64,000 nucleotides of DNA from Chengkuizengella axinellae (lineage in GTDB: Bacteria; Bacillota; Bacilli; Paenibacillales; KCTC-33759). This document shows positions 56,615 through 64,000 of this stretch, in pieces. The stretch covers positions 620,001-684,000 of the forward strand of contig NZ_JAVAMP010000001.1 in NCBI RefSeq assembly GCF_030730905.1. The letters are read 5' to 3'. Within the stretch, counting starts at the first letter, position 1; each line of letters starts with the position of its first letter. Made by a program: the position numbers and the translations under genes. A model generated the notes under the pieces. The model saw only the letters and a list, made by a program, of their open reading frames with translations, searched no databases and was not told where the DNA came from.

Positions 56615-59492
56615 TTCACCTTGGTTTTTAATGTTACTTGTACCGTTTATCATCCTATTTTATTTGAGTTGGAAAAGAGATATACGTTTAACAGGTTACA
56701 GAAAGAAAATGGCCTATAGTCTTCGGATACTCTTTGTAGGATTATTGATTTTTGCACTAGCTGGTATGCAATGGTATTCAACGATTAAGCAGAATGAAGT
56801 AATCTTTGTCATAGATCGTTCAGATAGTATGAATCAAATTTCTCAAATTACGGATTGGATAAAAGAAGCGGGGCTAAGCAAAAAGGAGAACGATAAAATT
56901 GGTGTCGTTTCCATTGGATTAGATGCAGTAGTTGAGCGTAGCTTGAATGAGGCAAATTTAAAGTCGTTATCTTTAAATAGTAAAATGCAATCTCACTTTA
57001 CGAACATTGAAGAGGGGTTGCAATTAGCAGAAAGTTTATTTTCCAATGAATCCACTTCTAGAATCGTACTGGTTTCAGATGGTTTGGAAAATGTTGGAGA
57101 CATGGTTCGAGAAGCAAGAATATTAAAAAATAACAATATCCCTGTTGATGTACTGGAAATCCAAAATAATACAATAAAAGATGTTTCGATAGATGAGATT
57201 CATGTTTCAGAACATTTATATCAAGGAGAAAAGTTCTCACTTGAGGTGACAGTAAATAGTACAATTGCAACGTCTGGAATATTAAGAATTTTTGAGGATA
57301 ATCAAGAGATTTCAAATCAACAGGTTCAGATTGAAGCTGGAGAGAACATCTTTGCTTTGCAAAGCATGACGCAAGAAACTGGACTTCATCAGTATAAAGC
57401 TGAGATATATGCTCAGGATGATGAGCAGAATGAAAACAATATTGGATTTGGATTAAGCAGAGTGGTTGGTCCTGCAAAGGTATTGCTTGTTGAAGGAGTA
57501 GAGAATTCTTCTCAAAATATCACTTCAGTGTTGGACTCAAGCTTTATTCCCTATGAGATTTTGCCACCTGAGTTGTTACCTTCTGAACCAGTGGATTACA
57601 CAGCTTACGAAAGTATAATATTCAATAATGTATCGGCAACGCAGCTATCTGAACGAAAAATGGAAATCATCGAACAGATGGTAAGAGATTACGGTATTGG
57701 ATTTATGATGATTGGTGGCAAGGACAGCTATGGATTAGGCGGATATTTTAAAACGCCGATTGAACGTACACTTCCTGTTTATATGGATTTACGAGGAAAG
57801 AGGCAAATTCCTTCTTTGGGTTTAATGCTAGTCATTGACAAATCTGGTAGTATGAATGGTGATAAAATAAGATTAGCTCAAGAAGCAGCTATCAGAACGG
57901 TTGAATTAATGAGAGATCAGGATTCAATTGGTGTAGTTGCATTTGATGGATCTCCATGGTGGGTTGTAGAACCGCAAAAATTAACAGAAAGAGAAACTAT
58001 TGTAGACCAAATTTCCTCTATTCAAGCCAATGGCGGTACAGAGATCTATACAGCTGTTCAAGAAGCATATTCTAAGCTTGTAGAGTTGGAGGCGCAGCGT
58101 AAACATATTATTTTGTTAACGGATGGTCACTCTTCATCAAGTCAAAGTTATGAAATGCTGACCTCACAAATGACAGAACATGATATTACATTATCTTCTG
58201 TTGGTATAGGGGACGGGGCTGATCAAGCTTTTTTAGAATACATTGCTGAATTGGCAAATGGTCGTTTTTACTACACACAGGATCAGAGTACAATCCCTGC
58301 TATATTCAGTAGAGAAGCTGTTTTAATGTCAAGAACTTATATTGTGGACCAGCCATTCGCACCTGCCTTTGGACAAGGAGCTGATTGGTATAACCTATTT
58401 TCACAAGGGGTACCTCAAATTCAAGCCTATATTGCCACAACCCCTAAAGAAACGGCTGAAGTTGTGTTAATGAGTCCAGAACCTGATCCATTATTGGCAA
58501 GGTGGCAATATGGAGCAGGAAAAAGTGTGGCCTGGACAAGTGATTTTACAGGTGAGTGGTCAAACCAATGGATCAATTGGAATCAGTTCCCTGAAGTGTT
58601 AAGCAATGTTGTGAAATGGACTTTTCCACAGTTTGAGACTACAGCCTTTACAATTAATAGTTCAATGCAAGGCAATAAAGTAGAGCTTAATATTGAAAGT
58701 ACAACAGATTTTAAAGGGATGCTTCAAGGTTCCTTTACGGATGAGTCTTTGCAAAATAAGCAATTTGCAGTTACTCCGACGGTTCCAGGGGAGTATTTTA
58801 GTCAAATCGAAATAAAAGAGCCAGGTGTTTATTTGACAAGATTTGATATGTATGAAGAAAATCAGGTTAACTCTTCCTCAGAGATAATGGGAAGTGTGAC
58901 TACAGGTTTCGTAGTTCCCTATTCTCCTGAGTATGAAATAACTAATATCGATACGGAACATAAATTAAATCAGTTAATGGAGCTTACTCAGGGCAGAACG
59001 TTGTCCATGGAACGTCCAGAAGAAGTATTTCAATTTGAGAATGATCCTTCGAAAAAGTTTTATGATATTAGCCATTATTTGATCATAGCAGCTTTAATTT
59101 TATGGTTGTTGGACATTGCAGTAAGAAGGTTGTCCATTCCTTGGTTCAAGTGGATTGCCGTGCTGTATCCTAAGACCAGTAAAGTAAGGTCAAATCCATC
59201 ACAGGAAACCTTAGAAAAATTACAAAGAAAGAACTTAATCTTGAAAAAGAAAATGCAGAGTGAGAGTTCTATATTGAAGCAAAGCAAACTAAAAAATTTC
59301 TCCACATCAATGAAAACACAAGATCATAAAATAAGAAGTGATGAAGAAACACGAACTAAGATAGAATTTGAAACAAATAAAAGAGACAGAGAAGGTGAAC
59401 AAAAAAAAGTAGATAAGGTAAATGAGGTTGAAGCTGAAGGCAATCAGACTTTTAATCGTTTGTTGGCTGCTAAAAATAGGAAGAAAAAATAA
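56598..59492 (+). CDS. Large membrane protein with two VWA domains and an amidotransferase-like segment
   Basis: This 964-residue protein has N-terminal helices (about 5-25 and 38-58) and a first VWA domain with MIDAS VIDRSDSMN near residue 72. A beta region follows, then a GATase1-like segment (about 295-400, with MMIGGKDSYGLGGY), and a second VWA domain with MIDAS VIDKSGSMN near 412. A C-terminal helix (about 828-845) precedes a highly basic and acidic tail of about 110 residues. Both MIDAS sites are intact. The start is GTG 56598, inside the preceding gene, with GGGGGGTG upstream. Its job is unknown; it is probably a MoxR/DUF58-linked envelope complex component. Confidence 0.88.
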   Translation: MGLRFDSPWFLMLLVPFIILFYLSWKRDIRLTGYRKKMAYSLRILFVGLLIFALAGMQWYSTIKQNEVIFVIDRSDSMNQISQITDWIKEAGLSKKENDKIGVVSIGLDAVVERSLNEANLKSLSLNSKMQSHFTNIEEGLQLAESLFSNESTSRIVLVSDGLENVGDMVREARILKNNNIPVDVLEIQNNTIKDVSIDEIHVSEHLYQGEKFSLEVTVNSTIATSGILRIFEDNQEISNQQVQIEAGENIFALQSMTQETGLHQYKAEIYAQDDEQNENNIGFGLSRVVGPAKVLLVEGVENSSQNITSVLDSSFIPYEILPPELLPSEPVDYTAYESIIFNNVSATQLSERKMEIIEQMVRDYGIGFMMIGGKDSYGLGGYFKTPIERTLPVYMDLRGKRQIPSLGLMLVIDKSGSMNGDKIRLAQEAAIRTVELMRDQDSIGVVAFDGSPWWVVEPQKLTERETIVDQISSIQANGGTEIYTAVQEAYSKLVELEAQRKHIILLTDGHSSSSQSYEMLTSQMTEHDITLSSVGIGDGADQAFLEYIAELANGRFYYTQDQSTIPAIFSREAVLMSRTYIVDQPFAPAFGQGADWYNLFSQGVPQIQAYIATTPKETAEVVLMSPEPDPLLARWQYGAGKSVAWTSDFTGEWSNQWINWNQFPEVLSNVVKWTFPQFETTAFTINSSMQGNKVELNIESTTDFKGMLQGSFTDESLQNKQFAVTPTVPGEYFSQIEIKEPGVYLTRFDMYEENQVNSSSEIMGSVTTGFVVPYSPEYEITNIDTEHKLNQLMELTQGRTLSMERPEEVFQFENDPSKKFYDISHYLIIAALILWLLDIAVRRLSIPWFKWIAVLYPKTSKVRSNPSQETLEKLQRKNLILKKKMQSESSILKQSKLKNFSTSMKTQDHKIRSDEETRTKIEFETNKRDREGEQKKVDKVNEVEAEGNQTFNRLLAAKNRKKK

Positions 59493-59512
59493 CTAGCAGG
59501 GAGGTTCTTCTT

Positions 59513-59986
59513 TTGGGGAAAAATCGTTTTACGATGGGATTGCTTATTATAGTGATAGGTATTTTATTGATTTTATTCAAGATGGATACTTTTGATTTTT
59601 TATTTGATTTTTCTTGGCCATTTATATTTTTACTTATATCAATCATCTTTCATGTTTTGTTTTTTATGAGAATATTTCCGTCAGGAATATTAATTCCAAG
59701 TGGGATTCTTGGCACCTATGGGTTGTTGTTTATATTTTTACATTTTACGCAGTGGGGTCATTTACAATATCTTTGGCCGGTATTTATTCTTGGAGTAGCG
59801 ATAGGTTTGTTTGAGTTTTATGCATTGGATCGCAATCATGAAAAAGGTGTCCTTACAGCGGCAACTGTTTTAACAATTATTGCATGTGTCTTTTTTTCAT
59901 TTACTCTTCTTTATACAGTTGGAATATATTTTATAGCGGTTGTTTTAATCCTTTTTGGGTTATGGATGATTTTGGGCAGAAAGTGA
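59513..59986 (+). CDS. Small multi-pass membrane protein
   Basis: This 157-residue protein has five predicted membrane helices and almost no soluble part. The first is MGLLIIVIGILLILF and the last IYFIAVVLILFGLWMIL. It starts at TTG 59513, about 10 bases after GGGAGG, and follows the VWA gene by 20 bases. It looks like the last gene of the operon. It resembles the membrane part of LiaF-like proteins in general appearance only; I do not recognise its family. Confidence 0.8.
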   Translation: MGKNRFTMGLLIIVIGILLILFKMDTFDFLFDFSWPFIFLLISIIFHVLFFMRIFPSGILIPSGILGTYGLLFIFLHFTQWGHLQYLWPVFILGVAIGLFEFYALDRNHEKGVLTAATVLTIIACVFFSFTLLYTVGIYFIAVVLILFGLWMILGRK

Positions 59987-60038
59987 ATTTAAAAACATTG
60001 CTTTTTATTGTTTCCCATAATATAATGTATTTAGCTTA

Positions 60039-60070
60039 AAGCGTCGGAGTATGTCCGACGCTTATTTTAT
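60039..60070 (+). terminator. Terminator after the MoxR/VWA operon
   Basis: AAGCGTCGGA (60039-60048) pairs perfectly with TCCGACGCTT (60054-60063). ATTTTAT follows. Confidence 0.85.
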
Positions 60071-60141
60071 GAAAAAAACAAACAATTTATGTAGGACTTA
60101 TATAACAGATTGTTATTATACAGTGGAGGGAAAAAACAAAA

Positions 60142-61983
60142 ATGTTTAACAGAGAAATGATCAGAAACATTGCAATTATTGCTCACGTTGATCACGGGAA
60201 AACGACTTTAGTGGATAAATTATTGCAGCAGTCAGGTGTTTTTCGTGAAAATGAAGCGATTCAGGATAGAATGATGGATTCAAATGACTTAGAGAGAGAA
60301 CGCGGTATTACAATCCTTGCAAAAAATACAGCGATTGAATATAAAGATTATTTAATCAACATCGTAGATACACCAGGTCACTCGGACTTCGGTGGTGAAG
60401 TGGAACGAATTATGAAAATGGTTGATGGGGTATTGTTAGTTGTTGACGCATTTGAAGGGTGTATGCCTCAGACTAAATTTGTACTCAAAAAAGCTTTGGA
60501 GCAAAACTTAACACCTATCGTGGTTTTAAATAAAATTGACCGTCCAAATGCTCGTCCTGCAGAAGTGGTTGATGAAGTATTAGAGTTGTTTATAGAACTT
60601 GAAGCTTCAGATGAACAGTTGGATTTTCCTGTTGTTTATGCTTCAGCATTACAAGGGACTTCAAGTTTAGAGTCAGATCAACAAGAAGATAATATGCTTT
60701 CTATGTTTGACACGATTACCGAACATATACCTTCTCCAAAAGAGAGCGTAGAAGAACCTTTGCAGTTTCTTGTTACTTTAATGGATTATAATGAATATTT
60801 AGGTAGAATCGGAGTCGGACGAGTAAATCGCGGTAAGATTTCACAAGGTCAGGTTGTGACTGTTATCAATCGAGAAGGAAAACACAAACAAGCACGTATT
60901 GAAAAATTGTTTGGTTTTCAGGGATTAAAACGAGTTGAAATTCAAGAAGCTGGAGCGGGAGATATTATTGCCATCGCTGGTATCAAAGATATCAACATTG
61001 GTGAAACGATTGCAGATCCTGCAAATCCAGAAGCTCTTCCTGTGCTTAAAATTGATGAGCCAACACTTCAAATGACATTTTTAGTAAATAACAGTCCTTT
61101 TGCAGGTAAAGAAGGGAAGTTTGTAACGTCAAGTAAACTACGCGAACGTTTGTATAAAGAGATTGAAACTGATGTAAGTTTAAAAGTTGAAGATACAGAC
61201 AGCCCAGATTCATTTATCGTATCGGGTAGAGGAGAGCTGCACTTAGGGATTTTAATAGAAAATATGCGCAGAGAAGGTTTCGAACTGCAGGTTTCAAAAC
61301 CAGAAGTCATAATTAAAGAAATTGATGGTGTAAAATGTGAGCCTATGGAACACCTTTTAATTGATGTACCTGAGGAAAGCATGGGTGCAGTGATGGAAAG
61401 TTTAGGAACGCGTAAAGCAGAAATGCAGAATATGGTCAATAATGGAAATGGTCAGGTAAGACTTGAATTCATGATTCCTGCTAGAGGACTAATTGGGTAT
61501 GGAACTGAATTTTTAACAATGACACGTGGATATGGAATTATGAATCACTCCTTTGAGCGTTATGCACCATTTGCTGGTCAGGGTGTTGGTGGAAGACAAA
61601 AAGGTGTATTGGTATCTACAGAAACTGGAGTAAGTAAACTTTATGGTATTTTGAATGTAGAGGATCGTGGAACTTTATTCTTAAAACCAGGTACTGAAAT
61701 ATACGAAGGTATGATTGTAGGAGAGCATACAAGAGACAATGATATCGTCGTGAATATTTGTAAAGAAAAAGCGCTGAACAACATTCGAACAGCCAATAAA
61801 GAAGAAACGGTGAAGATGAAAACACCTCGTATTTTTTCACTAGAGGAAGCGTTAGAATATTTGAATGAAGATGAGTACTGTGAGATTACACCGGAATCAA
61901 TTCGTTTACGTAAAAAAATCTTAAATAAAAGTGAACGTGAACGCGCTGAGAAAAATCGCAAATTAGCTAAAGCTAATGCGTAA
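60142..61983 (+). CDS. typA: Translational GTPase TypA/BipA
   Basis: This 613-residue ribosome-associated GTPase acts in 50S assembly at low temperature and stress. It has G1 AHVDHGKTTLVDKLL, G2 RERGITI, G3 DTPGHSDFGGEVER and G4 NKIDRPNARP, followed by the BipA-specific C-terminal domain (YGTEFLTMTRGYGIMNHSF). GTGGAGGG lies before the ATG. Its neighbours ylaH, ylaL and ylaJ/yhcN match the ylaG (typA) region of B. subtilis. Confidence 0.97.
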   Translation: MFNREMIRNIAIIAHVDHGKTTLVDKLLQQSGVFRENEAIQDRMMDSNDLERERGITILAKNTAIEYKDYLINIVDTPGHSDFGGEVERIMKMVDGVLLVVDAFEGCMPQTKFVLKKALEQNLTPIVVLNKIDRPNARPAEVVDEVLELFIELEASDEQLDFPVVYASALQGTSSLESDQQEDNMLSMFDTITEHIPSPKESVEEPLQFLVTLMDYNEYLGRIGVGRVNRGKISQGQVVTVINREGKHKQARIEKLFGFQGLKRVEIQEAGAGDIIAIAGIKDINIGETIADPANPEALPVLKIDEPTLQMTFLVNNSPFAGKEGKFVTSSKLRERLYKEIETDVSLKVEDTDSPDSFIVSGRGELHLGILIENMRREGFELQVSKPEVIIKEIDGVKCEPMEHLLIDVPEESMGAVMESLGTRKAEMQNMVNNGNGQVRLEFMIPARGLIGYGTEFLTMTRGYGIMNHSFERYAPFAGQGVGGRQKGVLVSTETGVSKLYGILNVEDRGTLFLKPGTEIYEGMIVGEHTRDNDIVVNICKEKALNNIRTANKEETVKMKTPRIFSLEEALEYLNEDEYCEITPESIRLRKKILNKSERERAEKNRKLAKANA

Positions 61984-62012
61984 TTTGTTTTAAAAACATG
62001 AATTGATAGTAT

Positions 62013-62062
62013 CCCGAAAAGGTGATTGAAGTAGTCAGCATACTTCATATCACTTTTTTGGG
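62013..62062 (+). terminator. Long hairpin after typA
   Basis: CCCGAAAAGGTGA (62013-62025) pairs with TCACTTTTTTGGG (62050-62062), extended by GAAGTA/TACTTC. The T run is inside the 3' arm. It shares the CCCxAAAAxGTGA arm with other hairpins here. Confidence 0.7.
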
Positions 62063-62098
62063 CATAGTTTGATTGTCATTGTAAGGAGGATTTTAGAT

Positions 62099-62419
62099 AT
62101 GTTTTTATTCGCAGCTGAACCAATAGATATCCCACCCATTGATTGGGGTGCGTTTATCCAAAATCATTGGTATAAGTATATTATCATTTTTATCTGCCTT
62201 GTTTATGTGTTTAATAAGGTGTTCAGAGTGAAAAAGCTGCCCATTTTAAAAGATTTGATTATTTATTCCATTATTGCTTTATTTTCATTTATTTTATTAA
62301 TTTTTGAAATCGATGTTGATTTACCTATTATTTTTAGTTTAATGGTTGCTGTCGGTCTTATGTTCACAGTTCGTATTCGATACTTTTTGGAAGATCGTAA
62401 AAAAAGAAAACCAGAATAA
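62099..62419 (+). CDS. ylaH: YlaH-like membrane protein
   Basis: This protein of about 106 residues has two to three membrane helices (WYKYIIIFICLVYVFNKVF; LIIYSIIALFSFILLIFEI; PIIFSLMVAVGLMFTV) and a basic tail. Position after typA and composition match B. subtilis YlaH, whose function is unknown. AAGGAGG lies 8 bases before the ATG at 62099. Confidence 0.82.
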   Translation: MFLFAAEPIDIPPIDWGAFIQNHWYKYIIIFICLVYVFNKVFRVKKLPILKDLIIYSIIALFSFILLIFEIDVDLPIIFSLMVAVGLMFTVRIRYFLEDRKKRKPE

Positions 62420-62448
62420 AAGTTATAAAAAGATAGGAATGTATGCTT

Positions 62449-62724
62449 ATGAATTTACAGGATTCTCTTTTTAACTGGCTGCAAATGAAAGTAGTGTACA
62501 ATGCAAGACCAGATGACAACTCTGCTTTAAAGACACTGGAATTTTTTGAAACCATCCTTACAGAAGATCACCATCTGACAAACATTACATTGGATTTATC
62601 AGATGATGAAATGATGTATTTGGTCACTTTTACTCAGGATGGGGAAGGTTTAACAAAAAAGTTTGATCGTGAGATAGTAGATCAGCTTTTGGAAGAAATC
62701 AATTCTAATCCAAAATATAATTAA
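62449..62724 (+). CDS. Small conserved-looking protein of unknown function
   Basis: This 91-residue acidic soluble protein begins MNLQDSLFNWLQMKVV and contains LTNITLDLSDDEMMYLVTF. I do not recognise a family. The ATG at 62449 has TAGGA 10 bases upstream; an ATG at 62443 is too close to that site. It lies between ylaH and the ylaL-like gene and is probably transcribed with ylaH. It does not resemble the zinc-finger protein YlaI found at this position in B. subtilis. Confidence 0.7.
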   Translation: MNLQDSLFNWLQMKVVYNARPDDNSALKTLEFFETILTEDHHLTNITLDLSDDEMMYLVTFTQDGEGLTKKFDREIVDQLLEEINSNPKYN

Positions 62725-62797
62725 TCTGTATAGTTTGATGGATTTTCCTATGTTATAATTTACCTAAAAGTAAGAACTTTAAAGGAGGACCAGAGAA

Positions 62798-63250
62798 TTG
62801 ACAGATATATTGACTGAATTAAATGAACCGATATTATCACAACTCCAAAAAGAAAAACTTGTTTTACTACATACTGTAGATGAGGAAATAGGTTCACCAA
62901 CTAGTAATGTAATCTCTTGGGTTCATGCAGTAAATGCTAAAACTGTTAGATTTGCTGTTGATCAACGCTCAAGAATTGTGAAAAACATAAAATTAAATAA
63001 GCATGTAGCGCTAACAACGTTCGCTTCTTCAACAGTGTACGAAATCGCTGGGTCAGCTGAAATTGTTACTGAAGCAATGGATGACGTACCTTTTAAGTTA
63101 GCTTGTATAGAAATAAAAGTTGAAGGCATTAGAGATGTAATGTTTTATGGCGCACGCATTTCTAATGAACCTGAATATGAAAAAACCTATGATAAAAGAG
63201 CAGCAGAAAAGCTAGATGGGCAAGTTTTTGATGCAATAAAAAAATGTTAA
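62798..63250 (+). CDS. ylaL: Pyridoxamine 5'-phosphate oxidase-like protein (YlaL-like)
   Basis: This 150-residue protein has a split-barrel flavin-binding fold, with NVISWVHAVNAKTVRFAVD near residue 42 and VALTTFASSTVYEIAGSAE near 70. Residues for flavin binding look reduced, so substrate and cofactor are uncertain. It matches the position of ylaL in B. subtilis. The start is TTG 62798, with AAAGGAGG about 11 bases upstream. A terminator follows. Confidence 0.8.
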   Translation: MTDILTELNEPILSQLQKEKLVLLHTVDEEIGSPTSNVISWVHAVNAKTVRFAVDQRSRIVKNIKLNKHVALTTFASSTVYEIAGSAEIVTEAMDDVPFKLACIEIKVEGIRDVMFYGARISNEPEYEKTYDKRAAEKLDGQVFDAIKKC

Positions 63251-63254
63251 ATCT

Positions 63255-63288
63255 ACGGAGATTGGTTACTTAACCAGTCTCCGTTTTA
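63255..63288 (+). terminator. Terminator after the ylaL-like gene
   Basis: ACGGAGATTGGTTA (63255-63268) pairs with TAACCAGTCTCCGT (63271-63284) apart from one G-U. A short T run follows. A second weaker hairpin follows at about 63288-63322 and may serve the converging minus-strand gene. Confidence 0.8.
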
Positions 63289-63378
63289 ACTTAGTTGGAA
63301 AGTATAATTTTCAACCAAGTTTAAGTATTATAAAGCTTAACTACTACATATAAGTCTATTATTAGGTTAACCATCTTA

Positions 63379-63876
63379 TTATTTATTAAGGTTTGTGTTT
63401 TCTCTTTGAATCGTATTCTGTGGAAACTGTGGAATAACTCGTCCTACAATGTCGGCCAATTCTTCAGCAAAACCTGAAATGGGTTTTCCGTTCATAATAT
63501 CATTTCGAATCTCTTTTATTCGCACATTTAAATCCATGTCAGCTGTAATCACAGCATTAGCACCGTAAGGATCCTTGCTTAATGCTTCAGCAACAGAATA
63601 TTTAACAGAACCCACCTTAGACCTTTCTAAAGAGCCGTCAATGTCAATTCCAACTAAAGCTGTATCTCCTATCACTACAACATTTGCCCCATTCACCTCT
63701 GGAATAGAAAGGGTTAGTTTTTCTAATCTTGCAGCAATATCTTCTTGATTCAAATTGTTGTTTGTTTCCGAAGATTGCTCTTGTCTAACAGTCAGTTGTT
63801 CAGAGGATTGATCCGTTTGTTGATTACAACCTGAGACTAACATAATGAAACACATGAATAATAAAAAGGTTCTCAT
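63379..63876 (-). CDS. ylaJ: YhcN/YlaJ family sporulation lipoprotein
   Basis: This protein of about 165 residues has a lipoprotein signal peptide (TFLLFMCFIMLVSGC, lipidated Cys at about residue 17) and a conserved YhcN/YlaJ domain (GANVVVIGDTALVGIDI; VGSVKYSVAEALSKDPYGANAVITAD). The family sits at the spore inner membrane or in the forespore and affects germination. AAGGG lies 9 bases before the ATG at 63876; the ATG at 63882 is too close to it. It is transcribed towards the ylaL-like gene, with hairpins between them. Confidence 0.88.
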   Translation of the reverse strand: MRTFLLFMCFIMLVSGCNQQTDQSSEQLTVRQEQSSETNNNLNQEDIAARLEKLTLSIPEVNGANVVVIGDTALVGIDIDGSLERSKVGSVKYSVAEALSKDPYGANAVITADMDLNVRIKEIRNDIMNGKPISGFAEELADIVGRVIPQFPQNTIQRENTNLNK

Positions 63877-64000
63877 TTCCATCTTCCCTTCAGTGAATTT
63901 TCACATTACTTGCTAATGAAGGTATCCTTTGCAAGTAAAAGAAACTTTGAAAACGTATATATCATTTGTTTCTTTTAGTTTAGTTTGTCCTCTAGATTAT

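Noticed and set aside
63908-63976. Two hairpins near the right edge (ACTTGC...GCAAGT and AAAAGAAAC...GTTTCTTTT)
   Set aside because: The gene they might serve lies outside the window, and neither has a convincing T run on a known gene's strand.

Overview
The window is AT-rich chromosomal DNA from a spore-forming member of the Bacillales, most likely Paenibacillaceae-like. The gene order is that of the Bacillus yqeY-yqeZ-floA-yqfC-yqfD-phoH-pgpH-ybeY-dgkA-cdd-era-yqzL-recO-glyQS-yqxD-dnaG-sigA-trmK-yqfO block. Sporulation-linked genes (yqfC, yqfD, a YhcN/YlaJ lipoprotein) are present. Nearly all of it is core genome. I see no insertion sequence, prophage, tRNA gene or CRISPR array.

Layout. 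1-1.7 kb: the tail of an unidentified gene, a Nudix hydrolase and a convergent Na/Pi cotransporter. 2-9.4 kb: addB-addA, the recombination helicase-nuclease. 9.4-10.1 kb: a coat-like protein with five 51-bp tandem repeats. 10.4-13.6 kb: glpK-glpD for glycerol use. 13.8-16.1 kb, minus strand: a FadH-type dienoyl-CoA reductase and an ACT-domain malic enzyme. 16.4-36.5 kb: the long conserved block from the HIT protein and rpsU to the primase and the housekeeping sigma factor. Inside this block lie a perfect sigma-W-type promoter before nfeD-floA, a decayed partial floA copy, a nested inverted-repeat element and a glycine T-box before glyQS. 36.8-39.2 kb: trmK, a Nif3 protein and rnpB, whose RNase P RNA reads as type A rather than the type B of Bacillus subtilis. 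39.3-42.7 kb: a secreted subtilase and three small genes.

42.8-46.8 kb: a cysteine desulfurase-thiI pair for tRNA 4-thiouridine, then two divergent TerC-family genes. One of these lies behind a yybP-ykoY (manganese) riboswitch. 47-60 kb: nine tightly packed, mostly membrane-associated genes. They encode a large exported protein, an ABC ATPase and permease, a coiled-coil membrane protein, a MoxR ATPase, a DUF58 protein, two VWA-domain membrane proteins and a small membrane protein. This is the most unusual functional unit in the window, and a possible 13-codon leader peptide precedes it. 60.1-63.9 kb: typA, ylaH, a small unknown gene, a YlaL-like flavin-fold protein and the YlaJ/YhcN lipoprotein, matching the B. 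subtilis yla region.

The genes group into recombination and repair (AddAB, RecO), translation and RNA (GlyQS, S21, YbeY, Era, TrmK, ThiI, RnpB, TypA), replication and transcription (DnaG, SigA), envelope stress (sigma-W, NfeD, FloA, DgkA), c-di-AMP and phosphate or metal homeostasis (PgpH, Na/Pi, TerC), and the MoxR/VWA/ABC envelope cluster. All functional calls rest on motifs, length and gene order read by eye; no database search was run.
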